Shown here one piece after another: positions 1 through 9,453 of a stretch of DNA of 64,000 bases. The notes below the pieces were generated by a model. That model ran no database searches. It was not told the DNA's origin and saw only the letters and a program-made list of their open reading frames with translations. Position 1 is the stretch's first letter, and each line of letters starts with the position of its first letter. Made by a program: the position numbers and the translations under genes. The DNA comes from Calditrichota bacterium (GTDB lineage Bacteria > Calditrichota > Calditrichia > Calditrichales > J004). The stretch spans positions 868,001 to 932,000 of the forward strand of contig JABFGF010000001.1 in the NCBI GenBank assembly GCA_013112635.1, given 5' to 3'.

Positions 1-3000
1 GTAACTTTACCGCCTTCCGTTTCCGCCTTACTAAGAGACGAAAAATTCCCTGAATTGAAAACACTCGTTTCAGCCGGAGAAGCTTTGCCTGTCGATTTGG
101 CCAATCACTGGCATATTGGGCGTAGGATGCTGAATGCTTATGGCCCAACCGAAAACACAGTTTGTGCAAGCAGTTTTGTTATTGATACTAATTTGTCCGG
201 CAATAACGTCCCGATTGGGAATCCTATTGATAATGTTCAGCTTTATATTCTTGATAACAATTTGCAGCCAGTTCCGGTTGGTATTCCGGGCGAATTGTGC
301 ATCGGCGGGTCAAGCCTGGCACGCGGTTATTTTGGCAAACCAGATTTGACTGCGGAAAAGTTTATTCCAAATCCTTTTGTAAATACTGAAGGATCACGTT
401 TGTACCGCACGGGCGATTTAGCTCGTTTTCTGGCTGATGGAAATATCGAATTTTTAGGGCGTATTGATGACCAGGTAAAAGTACGCGGTTTCAGAATTGA
501 ATTGGGAGAGATTGAAAATGCAATCATAGAAAATGAAGCCGTTAATGATGCGGTTGTTATAGTCCGTGAAGATGTACCAGGCGATAAAAAAATCGCTGCA
601 TATTTTACTTCCGGTCAAAATGAGTTTTCCGGATTAGATCTACGCAATTATTTAGGCGATCAGTTACCTGCTTACATGGTGCCTTCTGCTTTTGTTAAAA
701 TGGATACATTTCCATTAACTGCAAATGGCAAAATCGCTAAGCGTGCCCTGCCCCAACCCGAATATGACCGCAGTGCCATCAAGGCAGAATTTGTTGAACC
801 GCGCAATGAAAATGAAGAAAAAGTAGCGGCCATCTGGAAAGATGTATTAAATCTTGAAAAGGTGGGCGTACATGATAATTTCTTTGAAATTGGCGGGCAT
901 TCGTTAATTGCCACGCAACTTGTCTCTCGCATCCAGAAAGAGTTTGAGATCATATTTGAATTAGGTTTTATTTTTGAAGCTCCTAGTATTGCTGAGCTCT
1001 CTTTAAAAATTGAAGAAGCCCGTTTTAGCCAACCGGCTTTAGAAACACCTCCCGTAAATATTGTGGATCGTTCCCAGCCAATTCCACTTTCTTTTGCCCA
1101 GCAACGCCTGTGGTTCCTCGACCAACTTGTTCCAAACAGTGCCATGTACAATCTTCCATCGGTGGTGCGCCTGAAAGGTAATTTAAAAACAGGTTTGCTT
1201 GAAAAAACCATCCTGGATTTAACGATCCGTCATGAAACCTTACGCACAACATTTGATATGATTGATGGCAAAGCAGTTCAGGTTATTTCAGAAAGAGCCG
1301 GATCAAATCTTAATATTATCGATCTTGAAAATGTGAATGAAGCAGAGCGCGAGGAGGAAGCCCTAAACTTTGCCCAAAATGAAATCCAACAATCTTTTGA
1401 TTTAACAACAGGGCCGCTCTTTAGGACATTCCTGGTAAAAGTTTCTGATGATGACCATATTTTCATTATGAACATGCATCATATAATTTCTGATGGCTGG
1501 TCGATGGGTATTCTTGTTCGTGAGATTGCCACCATTTACAATGCTCATTCTACAGGTACAAATGCACGATTGCCACAACTCAAATTTCAGTATGCCGATT
1601 TTGCCAACTGGCAGCGTGAGTGGCTGCAAGGCGAGGTTTATGACCGGCAGCTTAGTTATTGGAAAAATCAACTGACAGGATTACCGCCATTAATAAATTT
1701 ACCTTTGGACAGACCACGTCCGGCAATCCAGACATACAATGGCAACACACTAAGTTTCAATTTTGACAGCACGATAAACGAATCGCTAAAGAATTTCTGT
1801 AGAACTGAGGGCGTTACCAGTTTTATGACTTTGCTGGCTGCATTTCAGGTTTTGCTGGCCCGCTATTCCGGCCAGACTGACCTTGCTGTAGGAACGCCAA
1901 TTGCCAATCGCAACAATGCGGATCTTGAGCCGTTGATTGGTTTTTTTGTAAACACCCTGGTTATTCGGAGCGATCTTTCTGATAACATTTCTTTTAGCGA
2001 TTTAGTAAAACAGGTGCGCACAACGGCATTGGGTGCATATGCCAATCAGGATATTCCATTTGAAACCATTGTTGATGCTGTTGCCCCAAATCGCGAGATG
2101 AGTTACACACCGTTGTTTCAGGTTATGTTTGTAATGCAAAACACACCCGAGATTGGCGCAATGGAGACGAGCGATTTTTCCATCGAACCTATTGATGGTG
2201 AAGGAACGCTGGCCAAATTTGATTTGACCGTTACGCTGGCAGAATCATCTCATGGCATTCAGGGATCATTTGAATTTAATACCGATCTTTTTGATAACAC
2301 GACCATTGAACGCATGATGGGTCATTTTGAAACTTTGTTTTCGGGACTATTAGAAAATCCGCAACAATCGGTTACAAGAATACCAATAATTTCCAACGCA
2401 GAGCAGCAAGAAATTATAAAGCTTCAAAACAAAACACCACAAGTTTTTGAATCAAACCGCTGCGTGCATGAAATTTTTGAAGAACAAGTAGAAAAAAATC
2501 CAGACAACATTGCACTTGTTTTTGAAGAAGCAAAAATGACTTACCGGGAATTAAACAAGAAATCCAATAAGCTTGCCAACTATCTTGTAAAGATTGGCAT
2601 TAAACCCGGCGATCTTGTCGGACTTACGGTTGAACGCGATCTTGACATGGTTATTGCTCTCATTGGAATTCTGAAAGCCGGCGCTGCTTATGTTCCACTT
2701 GATCCAGCTTATCCTGTAGAACGCCTTGCTTTAATTCTTGAAAATTCCCAGGTGCCTCTGATTTTAACCCAGGAAAAATTGAAAGAGAACCTGCCGGATA
2801 ATAGTGCAAACATTGTTTATTTAAATAAAGTATGGCAGGAAATTGACAAAGAAAATGAATCAAATCTGAATTTAAAACACGATCCATTAAATACAGCTTA
2901 TATCATTTACACTTCCGGCTCTACTGGTAAGCCAAAAGGCGTAATGGTCAGTCATGCAAATGTAGGGCGGCTCTTTACAGCTACCGAAGCCTGGTATAAT

Positions 3001-5610
3001 TTTGATGGAAATGATGTCTGGACATTTTTCCATTCTTATGCTTTCGATTTTTCTGTTTGGGAATTATGGGGTGCTCTTTTTTATGGTGGCCGGGTTGTAA
3101 TTGTACCATACTTATTAAGCCGTTCGCCACAAGATTTTTACAAACTTCTTGTTAAGGAGAAAGTTACTGTTCTCAGCCAGACACCATCGGCTTTCCAACA
3201 GTTAAATCACGCAGAAGAAGTGCTTGGCAGAAATGACGATCTGGCTTTGCGTTATATAATTTTTGGTGGTGATACTTTAGAGTTGCAAAGCCTGCGTCCA
3301 TGGTTTGAAAGGCACGGAGATCAAAAGCCGCAACTTGTAAATATGTATGGGATTACTGAAACAACAGTCCATGTTACGTACAGGCCAATAAATTTTAATG
3401 ATTTGGATACGGCCACAGGCAGTGTTATCGGTGAGCCAATCCCGGATCTGCAAATTTACGTTCTGGATGAAAACCTGCTGCCCTCACCGATTGGAGTGCC
3501 GGGAGAATTGTATGTTGGTGGTGCCGGCGTTGCCCATGGTTATAATAAGCAGCCGGATTTGAGCGTAGAAAGATTTATCCCCGATCCGTTTAGCACTAAT
3601 CAAAATCAGCGTTTATACCGTACCGGCGACTCAGCGCGTCTTTTACAAAATGGAGATTTGGAATATCTTGGCCGAATTGATCACCAGGTACAGTTGCGAG
3701 GTTTTCGTGTGGAGCTTGGGGAAATTGAAAGTGCACTGGCGCGGCACCCTCTTGTGCGCGAAACAATTGTTCTTTTACGTGAAGATACGCCGGGCGATAA
3801 AAAACTGACGGCATATGTTGTGACAGAAAAGAACGAAGCTGTTTCCGTAAGTGAATTTCGCAAATTTATGCAGGATTATGTCCCGGATTATATGGTGCCT
3901 GCTGCATTTATTATTCTTGAGCAATTTCCTCTTACGGCCCATGGTAAAATCGACCGAAGAGTTTTGCCGCTACCAAGCGCGGAACGGCCCGAATTGGAAA
4001 ACCAGTTTGAAGAAGCTCAGGATGAAATCCAAAAAACATTGGTTGATGTTTGGTCACAGATTTTAAATGTAGAACGTATCGGTATCCATGATAACTTTTT
4101 TGAACTGGGTGGCGATTCAATTTTGATGATACAAACTATTGCCCGATCAAAACAAGCCGGTTTATACATGACGCCAACCCAGGTTTTTCAAAATCCTTCC
4201 ATTGCGGCACTTGCCAAAATAGTAACAAGTGTGGAGGAGTTTGAGGCCGAACAAGGTTTGGTAACCGGACAAGCGCCGTTAACACCTATTCAACACTGGT
4301 TTTTTGATCATCATCAAGAACATCCGCATCAGTTTAATACCTCTATGATTTTAGAGCTTTTCCAAAAAGAACCAATTAATGTGGATGTTTTGGAGAAATC
4401 AGTTTTAAAATTGATGGAACATCATGATGTGTTGCGCGCTTCGTTCAAAATTGAGAAAAATACCCGGTATCAAACATTTGAGAATTTACCAGAAAAAGCA
4501 CCTGTCAAGTATGTCGATCTTTCTTCCTTCAGAAAAGGAAAACAAAAAAAATCGATCGAAGAAGAAGCTGCCCGGATTCAGCAAAGTTTTGTATTGGAAA
4601 ATGCCCCTCTGATGAAGGTTGTCTTTTTTGAATGTGGCAAGAAGGCAAACTCCAAGTTACTTTTTATCTTTCATCACCTGGTAATTGATGGTGTTTCATG
4701 GCGGTTGGTTATTGAGGATTTTGTCAGCATCTTTGCCCAGTTTGCCGAAAAGAGGGATGTTAAACTTCCTGAAAAAAGTACATCCTACAAAAAATGGTCA
4801 GAAAAACTTTCAGCACATGTTCAATCCGAAGAGATGGAAAAAGAGAGTGCTTTTTGGAAAGCCTTGGCAGACAAACCATTTACAGGCTTGCCACTAGATA
4901 AACCAGGTGGTGCAAACACCTATGGCGCCACAAAAGCAATCACTATGGGATTTGGGGTTGAAAACACTAAACAATTGCTTCAGGAGGTGCCTAAATTACT
5001 AAACAGCCAAATTAATGATATTTTACTTGTAGCTCTGCTGCGAACGGTTGAAAAGTTTAGCGGATTAAGAAGCGCTCTAGTTGAAATGGAAGGTCATGGA
5101 CGGGAAGATTTATTTGAAGATGTCGATGCTTCAAGAACTGTTGGTTGGTTTACAAGTATTTTCCCTGTTCACCTAAGTATTGAAAATGCTACAAATATTG
5201 CAGAAGAAGTCCGGCTGGTTAAAGAACAGCTTGCAGCTGTACCAAATCATGGTGTTGGATTTAATATTTTAAAATATCTTAGTCCGGATAAAAATATTCG
5301 TCAAACACTGAAAGGACTGCCAAAAGCTGAGATTAATTTCAACTATCTTGGACAGTTTGATCAGGGTGGCCGGCAGACAAAACAGTCGGCGAAAGTCCCA
5401 TTCCGGCAATCGGTGGAAAATGTTGGCGCCGAACAACATCCGGATGATGAACGCAGTGCCCAGTTATATATTGTTGGCGTAGTAAATGGCGGTCAACTAA
5501 GTACGCGGTGGTTATATAGCACAAATGTTTTTAAGGACAGCACGGTTAAAAAAATTGCCAAAAACTATTTGGCTGAATTAGAGACGATTGTAAATTCTGT
5601 AATAAACTAA
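1..5610 (+). CDS. Nonribosomal peptide synthetase, 5'-truncated: A(partial)-PCP-C-A-PCP-E
   Basis: The reading frame is open from base 1, so the gene begins upstream; 1869 residues are visible. Numbering from base 1, domains in order are: the C-terminal part of an adenylation domain (NAYGPTE near 44, GRIDDQVKVRG near 153, NGK lysine near 244); a carrier protein with GGHSL, Ser301; a condensation domain with HHIISDG at 493-499; a complete adenylation domain (YTSGSTGKPKG at 970-980); a carrier protein with GGDSI; and a terminal epimerization domain (HHLVIDGVSW from 1558, EGHGRE, VGWFT, FNYLGQ). The GGDSI form is typical of carriers that precede E domains. The second A-domain pocket, aligned by eye to GrsA, reads D-F-W-S-I-G-M-V-H-K, one change from the threonine code; the partial first pocket ends T-V-A-A-V-C-K, as in Phe/Tyr domains. 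No in-line thioesterase is present. Domain order is certain; substrates are inferred. Confidence 0.96.
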   Translation, partial: VTLPPSVSALLRDEKFPELKTLVSAGEALPVDLANHWHIGRRMLNAYGPTENTVCASSFVIDTNLSGNNVPIGNPIDNVQLYILDNNLQPVPVGIPGELCIGGSSLARGYFGKPDLTAEKFIPNPFVNTEGSRLYRTGDLARFLADGNIEFLGRIDDQVKVRGFRIELGEIENAIIENEAVNDAVVIVREDVPGDKKIAAYFTSGQNEFSGLDLRNYLGDQLPAYMVPSAFVKMDTFPLTANGKIAKRALPQPEYDRSAIKAEFVEPRNENEEKVAAIWKDVLNLEKVGVHDNFFEIGGHSLIATQLVSRIQKEFEIIFELGFIFEAPSIAELSLKIEEARFSQPALETPPVNIVDRSQPIPLSFAQQRLWFLDQLVPNSAMYNLPSVVRLKGNLKTGLLEKTILDLTIRHETLRTTFDMIDGKAVQVISERAGSNLNIIDLENVNEAEREEEALNFAQNEIQQSFDLTTGPLFRTFLVKVSDDDHIFIMNMHHIISDGWSMGILVREIATIYNAHSTGTNARLPQLKFQYADFANWQREWLQGEVYDRQLSYWKNQLTGLPPLINLPLDRPRPAIQTYNGNTLSFNFDSTINESLKNFCRTEGVTSFMTLLAAFQVLLARYSGQTDLAVGTPIANRNNADLEPLIGFFVNTLVIRSDLSDNISFSDLVKQVRTTALGAYANQDIPFETIVDAVAPNREMSYTPLFQVMFVMQNTPEIGAMETSDFSIEPIDGEGTLAKFDLTVTLAESSHGIQGSFEFNTDLFDNTTIERMMGHFETLFSGLLENPQQSVTRIPIISNAEQQEIIKLQNKTPQVFESNRCVHEIFEEQVEKNPDNIALVFEEAKMTYRELNKKSNKLANYLVKIGIKPGDLVGLTVERDLDMVIALIGILKAGAAYVPLDPAYPVERLALILENSQVPLILTQEKLKENLPDNSANIVYLNKVWQEIDKENESNLNLKHDPLNTAYIIYTSGSTGKPKGVMVSHANVGRLFTATEAWYNFDGNDVWTFFHSYAFDFSVWELWGALFYGGRVVIVPYLLSRSPQDFYKLLVKEKVTVLSQTPSAFQQLNHAEEVLGRNDDLALRYIIFGGDTLELQSLRPWFERHGDQKPQLVNMYGITETTVHVTYRPINFNDLDTATGSVIGEPIPDLQIYVLDENLLPSPIGVPGELYVGGAGVAHGYNKQPDLSVERFIPDPFSTNQNQRLYRTGDSARLLQNGDLEYLGRIDHQVQLRGFRVELGEIESALARHPLVRETIVLLREDTPGDKKLTAYVVTEKNEAVSVSEFRKFMQDYVPDYMVPAAFIILEQFPLTAHGKIDRRVLPLPSAERPELENQFEEAQDEIQKTLVDVWSQILNVERIGIHDNFFELGGDSILMIQTIARSKQAGLYMTPTQVFQNPSIAALAKIVTSVEEFEAEQGLVTGQAPLTPIQHWFFDHHQEHPHQFNTSMILELFQKEPINVDVLEKSVLKLMEHHDVLRASFKIEKNTRYQTFENLPEKAPVKYVDLSSFRKGKQKKSIEEEAARIQQSFVLENAPLMKVVFFECGKKANSKLLFIFHHLVIDGVSWRLVIEDFVSIFAQFAEKRDVKLPEKSTSYKKWSEKLSAHVQSEEMEKESAFWKALADKPFTGLPLDKPGGANTYGATKAITMGFGVENTKQLLQEVPKLLNSQINDILLVALLRTVEKFSGLRSALVEMEGHGREDLFEDVDASRTVGWFTSIFPVHLSIENATNIAEEVRLVKEQLAAVPNHGVGFNILKYLSPDKNIRQTLKGLPKAEINFNYLGQFDQGGRQTKQSAKVPFRQSVENVGAEQHPDDERSAQLYIVGVVNGGQLSTRWLYSTNVFKDSTVKKIAKNYLAELETIVNSVIN

Positions 5611-5630
5611 TTGGGTTGCTGTAAAAACGG

Positions 5631-5669
5631 GGATTCTTCACTACACTTCGTTTTGTTCAGAATGACAGG
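5631..5669. repeat. Possible dispersed intergenic repeat fragment
   Basis: The gap between the NRPS and the sulfotransferase holds a stretch resembling the 'ATTCTTC...CTTCG...TTCAGAATGACA' intergenic repeat seen in many bacterial genomes. ATTCT and AGAAT form its imperfect ends. Only one copy was noticed in this window, so its repeat status rests on recollection of similar sequences elsewhere. Confidence 0.35.
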
Positions 5670-5695
5670 CAATAAATATAAAATTTGGAGAAAAT

Positions 5696-6784
5696 GTGCA
5701 GGCATTAGTCGGAATCACGCTAGGTGATTTGTTTAAACTGTTTAAAGAAAATAATTACAAGATTGAAGGAAAATACTGGAAGCGGGTATTGTTTTTGTTT
5801 ATCTCAGGTTTGATCAACTCTCGAGACCGCAAGAAAGAAGACAAACTTTTTGGCGCAAAAATCCATGATGTAAAAATAGAAAAGCCTCTGTTTATCCTCG
5901 GTCACTGGAGATCTGGAACAACTCTATTACATAGCCTGATCTCAATGGATGAACAATTTGCTTTCTCAAACTTATTCCAGGTTTCGCGCCCTCATCAATT
6001 TCTATTTCGCGGTGAGATGATGGAAAAAAGATTTGCCCAGGCCAAAGCCCAAAACCGCCCAATGGACAACATGAAAGTTACTTTTCGCGATCCCGGAGAG
6101 GATGAATCCGGGCTTTCAGTTCTGTCACAACGTTCGCCGTTAATTGGCTGGACATTTCCCGATAATCATTCATATTATACAAAATATCACACCTTTGCAG
6201 ATGTTCCCAATGAAGATTTGGAAAGATGGCAAGAAAGCCTGTTATATTTTTTCAAGAAGCTGACATGGTTGTATAATAAGCCGTTGGTATTAAAATCCCC
6301 CAATCACACAGCGCGCATAAAAATACTATTGGAAATGTTCCCGGATGCACGTTTTGTACACATTAGTCGTGATCCCTACACGGTATTTTTATCAACACAA
6401 AGGCTGTATAATAAAATGCTGCCACTTACCTGTTTGCAAACTCCTGACTTAAACAAATGGGATGACAACATTATAAACGATTACAAAACAATGTATGATG
6501 CTTATTTTGAACAAAAATCATTAATTCCTGAAAACCAATTTTGCGAAATAAAATTTGAAGACCTGGAAGAGAACAAAATTGCTGCAATAGAAAAGATTTA
6601 TTCCAAACTTAATCTTGATAATTTTGGCCAGCTAAAAACAAAAATTCAAGAATTTGATAAAGAACACAAAGATTATAAGAAAAATAAGCACATCGAAATT
6701 TCACAGGATCTTGTAGAAAAAATCAATACAAAATGGGAAATGGCATTTACCCGGTTTGGATATGCAAAAAGAAAAACTGACTAA
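5696..6784 (+). CDS. PAPS-dependent sulfotransferase family protein
   Basis: This 362-residue protein is a Sulfotransfer_3-type sulfotransferase. Such enzymes move a sulfo group from PAPS to a hydroxyl or amine. The 5'-phosphosulfate loop is GHWRSGTTLLHS at 69-80. The 3'-phosphate site is around ISRDP at 223-227, with Ser233 following in FLST. The start is GTG at 5696 with GGAG 5 bases upstream; an overlapping ATG at 5694 reads into a stop after four codons and is not usable. It lies 85 bases after the NRPS on the same strand and before the exporter, so it is probably a tailoring enzyme of the cluster, but it could act on a lipid or glycan instead. The acceptor cannot be read from sequence. 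Confidence 0.88.
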   Translation: MQALVGITLGDLFKLFKENNYKIEGKYWKRVLFLFISGLINSRDRKKEDKLFGAKIHDVKIEKPLFILGHWRSGTTLLHSLISMDEQFAFSNLFQVSRPHQFLFRGEMMEKRFAQAKAQNRPMDNMKVTFRDPGEDESGLSVLSQRSPLIGWTFPDNHSYYTKYHTFADVPNEDLERWQESLLYFFKKLTWLYNKPLVLKSPNHTARIKILLEMFPDARFVHISRDPYTVFLSTQRLYNKMLPLTCLQTPDLNKWDDNIINDYKTMYDAYFEQKSLIPENQFCEIKFEDLEENKIAAIEKIYSKLNLDNFGQLKTKIQEFDKEHKDYKKNKHIEISQDLVEKINTKWEMAFTRFGYAKRKTD

Positions 6785-6880
6785 AATATCCTGCGAAATA
6801 ATGATCTAACAACACAGGATTTATTTTGGATTTATCAATCATTACAGGTAAGTTTGGCGCTTATTTTTATCAAGGCAAAA

Positions 6881-8365
6881 ATGGCAAAGAAAAAGAAAAA
6901 AACAACAAAATCTCATAAGAAAAAACAAAAAACTGTTGTAAAAAAAATCGAGAAGAAGAAAGAAATAGTTGAACCTCAGGAACCAAAAGTTGAGGTAGAA
7001 AAAAAGCCGGAAAAGCTTTTTACAAAAAACTATTTACTTCTTTGGCAAGGCCAGCTTGTAAGTAAATTTGGAACAAAAATTTATTTAATTGCCATAATCC
7101 TTTGGCTTCAGGAAAATACCGGATCAAAAACGATTGTGTCACTTTTTAGTGCTTCATCATCTTTGCCACTTGTAGTAATGGCCATTTTGGGCGGAGCTGT
7201 AGCCGACAGGTTTTCCAGAAAAAAAATCATTGTTTTAAGCGATTTCTTAAGTGGCGTAACAATGCTCCTCGTGGCCTCTTTTTTCTTTTTTAATCCAGAT
7301 TACAGCATTCTATTATTGGTGTTTATTTTTGGTCTGACTATAATTTCATCTACAACACAAGCATTTTTTGGCCCTGCAATTAGTGCATCAATACCGGACA
7401 TTGTTCCAGAGAAAAGAGTTGCCGGGGCAAACTCGATGGGCAAATTATCAGACAGCATTTCGATGTTTTTTGGAACAGGGCTTGGAAGCATTTTATATAA
7501 TGCCATCGGGATGCCCCTTGTAATGATAATTAATGGAGTGTCATTTATATTTTCTGCCATTAGTGAATCGTTTATAAAAATCCCACAGAGAATTCCTGAA
7601 AAAGCAAAATCCTTTTCCAAATATATTGAAGTATTTAAAACTGATCTTAATGAAGGCCTCGCATATATTAAAAAAAACCGAGGTCTAAACCGTTTATTAA
7701 TGCTTTCAATTGTTACCGGATTTTTTGCTGCCTCGATTGCAGCCTTAATGGTTTTTTATGTAAAAGAATTTTTAGGATTGGATAATGAGTGGTTCAGTAT
7801 TTTTCTCATTATTTCTGGTATTGGATCACTAATAGGATCAATAACAGCCGGTATATTAAATCTCCATGGAGATACGCGTAAACGCCTGTTACTTTTGTTT
7901 ATGCTTTTGGAAGCTGTTGGTTATACCTTTCTTGTGCAAGTAGAAACAGCTACTCCGGCATTAGTTTTATTTACAATTGGCGGATTTTTCAGCGGTTTTA
8001 CGGTTGTAAATATCTTTACAATTATGCAAATCACCATTCCAAGTGAAATCCGTGGACGCGTTCTTGGTGCCATGACAACTTTGTCCGGTAGCTTTCAACC
8101 TTTGGGAATTATGATTGGCGGTGTTACAGCAGATATTATTGGACTTAAGCTTGTTTTTATCATTGCCGGTAGCTTGATGTTTCTTTTTGTTTTAATTTTT
8201 TCCTTTAACCGAGACCTAAGGAAACTTTTAGCTCATCAAACAGCAGAACAAATGGCGCCAACAGGATTCACCTACAAAATAAAAACAGTAGACAGCGATA
8301 AAATTAATGAACAAAAAGAACAATATTTAGAAGAACAATTAAAAAAATCAAGGAGTGAATTATGA
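6881..8365 (+). CDS. MFS efflux transporter with lysine-rich N-terminus
   Basis: A 494-residue major facilitator of the DHA3/enterobactin-exporter-like type, with about twelve hydrophobic segments and the loop motif [11 protein letters not shown] between the second and third. It probably exports the peptide made by the neighbouring NRPS. The frame is open from a TTG at 6854, but ATG 6881 is the better start: AAGG lies just upstream and the protein then opens MAKKKKKTT. The first 45 residues are nearly all Lys, Glu, Thr and Val, an unusual cytoplasmic tail. The stop codon overlaps the start of the MbtH-like gene by four bases (ATGA), which indicates translational coupling. The C-terminal tail is also charged. 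The substrate is inferred from context only. Confidence 0.9.
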   Translation: MAKKKKKTTKSHKKKQKTVVKKIEKKKEIVEPQEPKVEVEKKPEKLFTKNYLLLWQGQLVSKFGTKIYLIAIILWLQENTGSKTIVSLFSASSSLPLVVMAILGGAVADRFSRKKIIVLSDFLSGVTMLLVASFFFFNPDYSILLLVFIFGLTIISSTTQAFFGPAISASIPDIVPEKRVAGANSMGKLSDSISMFFGTGLGSILYNAIGMPLVMIINGVSFIFSAISESFIKIPQRIPEKAKSFSKYIEVFKTDLNEGLAYIKKNRGLNRLLMLSIVTGFFAASIAALMVFYVKEFLGLDNEWFSIFLIISGIGSLIGSITAGILNLHGDTRKRLLLLFMLLEAVGYTFLVQVETATPALVLFTIGGFFSGFTVVNIFTIMQITIPSEIRGRVLGAMTTLSGSFQPLGIMIGGVTADIIGLKLVFIIAGSLMFLFVLIFSFNRDLRKLLAHQTAEQMAPTGFTYKIKTVDSDKINEQKEQYLEEQLKKSRSEL

Positions 8366-8571
8366 GTCGTGAAGAGCAAGAAGATAAAACGATTTATAAA
8401 GTTGTTTTAAACCATGAAGAGCAATATTCAATTTGGCCTGCTGATCGTGAAAATGCACTGGGTTGGCGGGATGAAGGCACAACTGGCCTAAAACAGGAAT
8501 GTCTGGATCATATCAAAGAAGTATGGACTGATATGCGCCCGTTAAGTTTGCGCCAAAAAATGGACGGTTAA
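8362..8571 (+). CDS. MbtH-like protein
   Basis: A 69-residue MbtH-like protein, the small partner that binds many NRPS adenylation domains and supports their folding and activity. The family pattern is visible as Asn17-x-Glu19-x-Gln21-x-Ser23-x-Trp25-Pro26, then LGW at 33-35 and W-T-D-M-R-P near residue 55. The usual Pro before the GW pair is Ala32 here. The start codon overlaps the exporter stop by four bases. Its presence supports the view that the upstream NRPS is functional and needs an MbtH partner. Confidence 0.97.
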   Translation: MSREEQEDKTIYKVVLNHEEQYSIWPADRENALGWRDEGTTGLKQECLDHIKEVWTDMRPLSLRQKMDG

Positions 8572-8681
8572 TAGAAAGCAAGAATTATTGAGTTTTTGAA
8601 TTGTTGAAATAATTGGCTGCATTATTTTAGTTTGCCCATTAAATCATTTATTCTCTTATTCAATAATCCCTTTTATTTATT

Positions 8682-9449
8682 ATGAAATACCAAAACTCAA
8701 ATCCCTGGATTGTAAAGTTAAAACCAAATCCTAATGCAAAGCTTAAATTGTTTTGTTTGCCTTTCGCAGGTGGCAGCAGCGTTGCCTATCGTGACTGGAA
8801 TGACGTATTACCAGCAACGGTTGAATTGTGTGCGATTGAAATACCCGGCCGTGGACAACGTTTAGGCGAGCCTTTACTAAAAAACCTGCCAGAGCTTGTT
8901 ACAAAACTAGCAGAGGGAATTAAAGAAGAACTTGACAGACCCTTTGTCTTATTCGGCCATAGTATGGGAGCAGCTACCGGTTTTGAATTAACACATTTAT
9001 TACAATCCAAATATCAGAAAACCCCAGAACATCTATTTTTCTCAGGACGTGGCGCACCGCAGATACCTGAACGTGATGAACCAATTCATAAGCTGCCCAA
9101 GAATGAATTTATTGATAAAATTCGCAGTTTTAACGGGACCCCAAAAGAAGTGCTTGCTCATGAAGAATTGATGGAGTTGGTTATTCCGATTATTCGTGCA
9201 GATTTTGAAGTGTGCGAAACATATAACTACCAACAACGCGCTCCACTCAATATACCTATGACAGTCCTTGGCGGTTTGAGTGATGAAGATATCAATAAAT
9301 CAGATTTGGAATCCTGGGGTATTCATACACAAAATGAATTCAATATCCGTATGTTTCCTGGTGGACATTTCTATCTTCAGGATCAGGTGCATGCTCTGGT
9401 ACAAACAATTCTGCGCGATCTTAATAACCATTTCAATCTAAATAGCTAA
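8682..9449 (+). CDS. Type II (external) thioesterase
   Basis: A 255-residue alpha/beta hydrolase of the SrfA-D/GrsT type. These free thioesterases clear misacylated or stalled carrier domains of NRPS lines. The sequence opens with the typical LFCLPFAGGSS stretch. The catalytic triad is Ser94 in GHSMG, Asp201 in GLSDEDI and His229 in PGGHFYL. It starts 110 bases after the MbtH-like gene and ends four bases before the phosphopantetheinyl transferase. Because the visible NRPS has no terminal TE domain, this protein could also take part in release, but family knowledge favours editing. Confidence 0.95.
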   Translation: MKYQNSNPWIVKLKPNPNAKLKLFCLPFAGGSSVAYRDWNDVLPATVELCAIEIPGRGQRLGEPLLKNLPELVTKLAEGIKEELDRPFVLFGHSMGAATGFELTHLLQSKYQKTPEHLFFSGRGAPQIPERDEPIHKLPKNEFIDKIRSFNGTPKEVLAHEELMELVIPIIRADFEVCETYNYQQRAPLNIPMTVLGGLSDEDINKSDLESWGIHTQNEFNIRMFPGGHFYLQDQVHALVQTILRDLNNHFNLNS

Positions 9450-9453
9450 ATCC

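Noticed and set aside
1-1. TTG at base 55 as the start of the NRPS gene
   Set aside because: The frame is open to base 1 and residues upstream of it (VTLPPSVSALL) belong to the adenylation domain, so the gene starts outside the window.
6854-6880. TTG start for the MFS exporter, nine residues longer
   Set aside because: No ribosome site before it; ATG 6881 has one and starts a normal Lys-rich tail.
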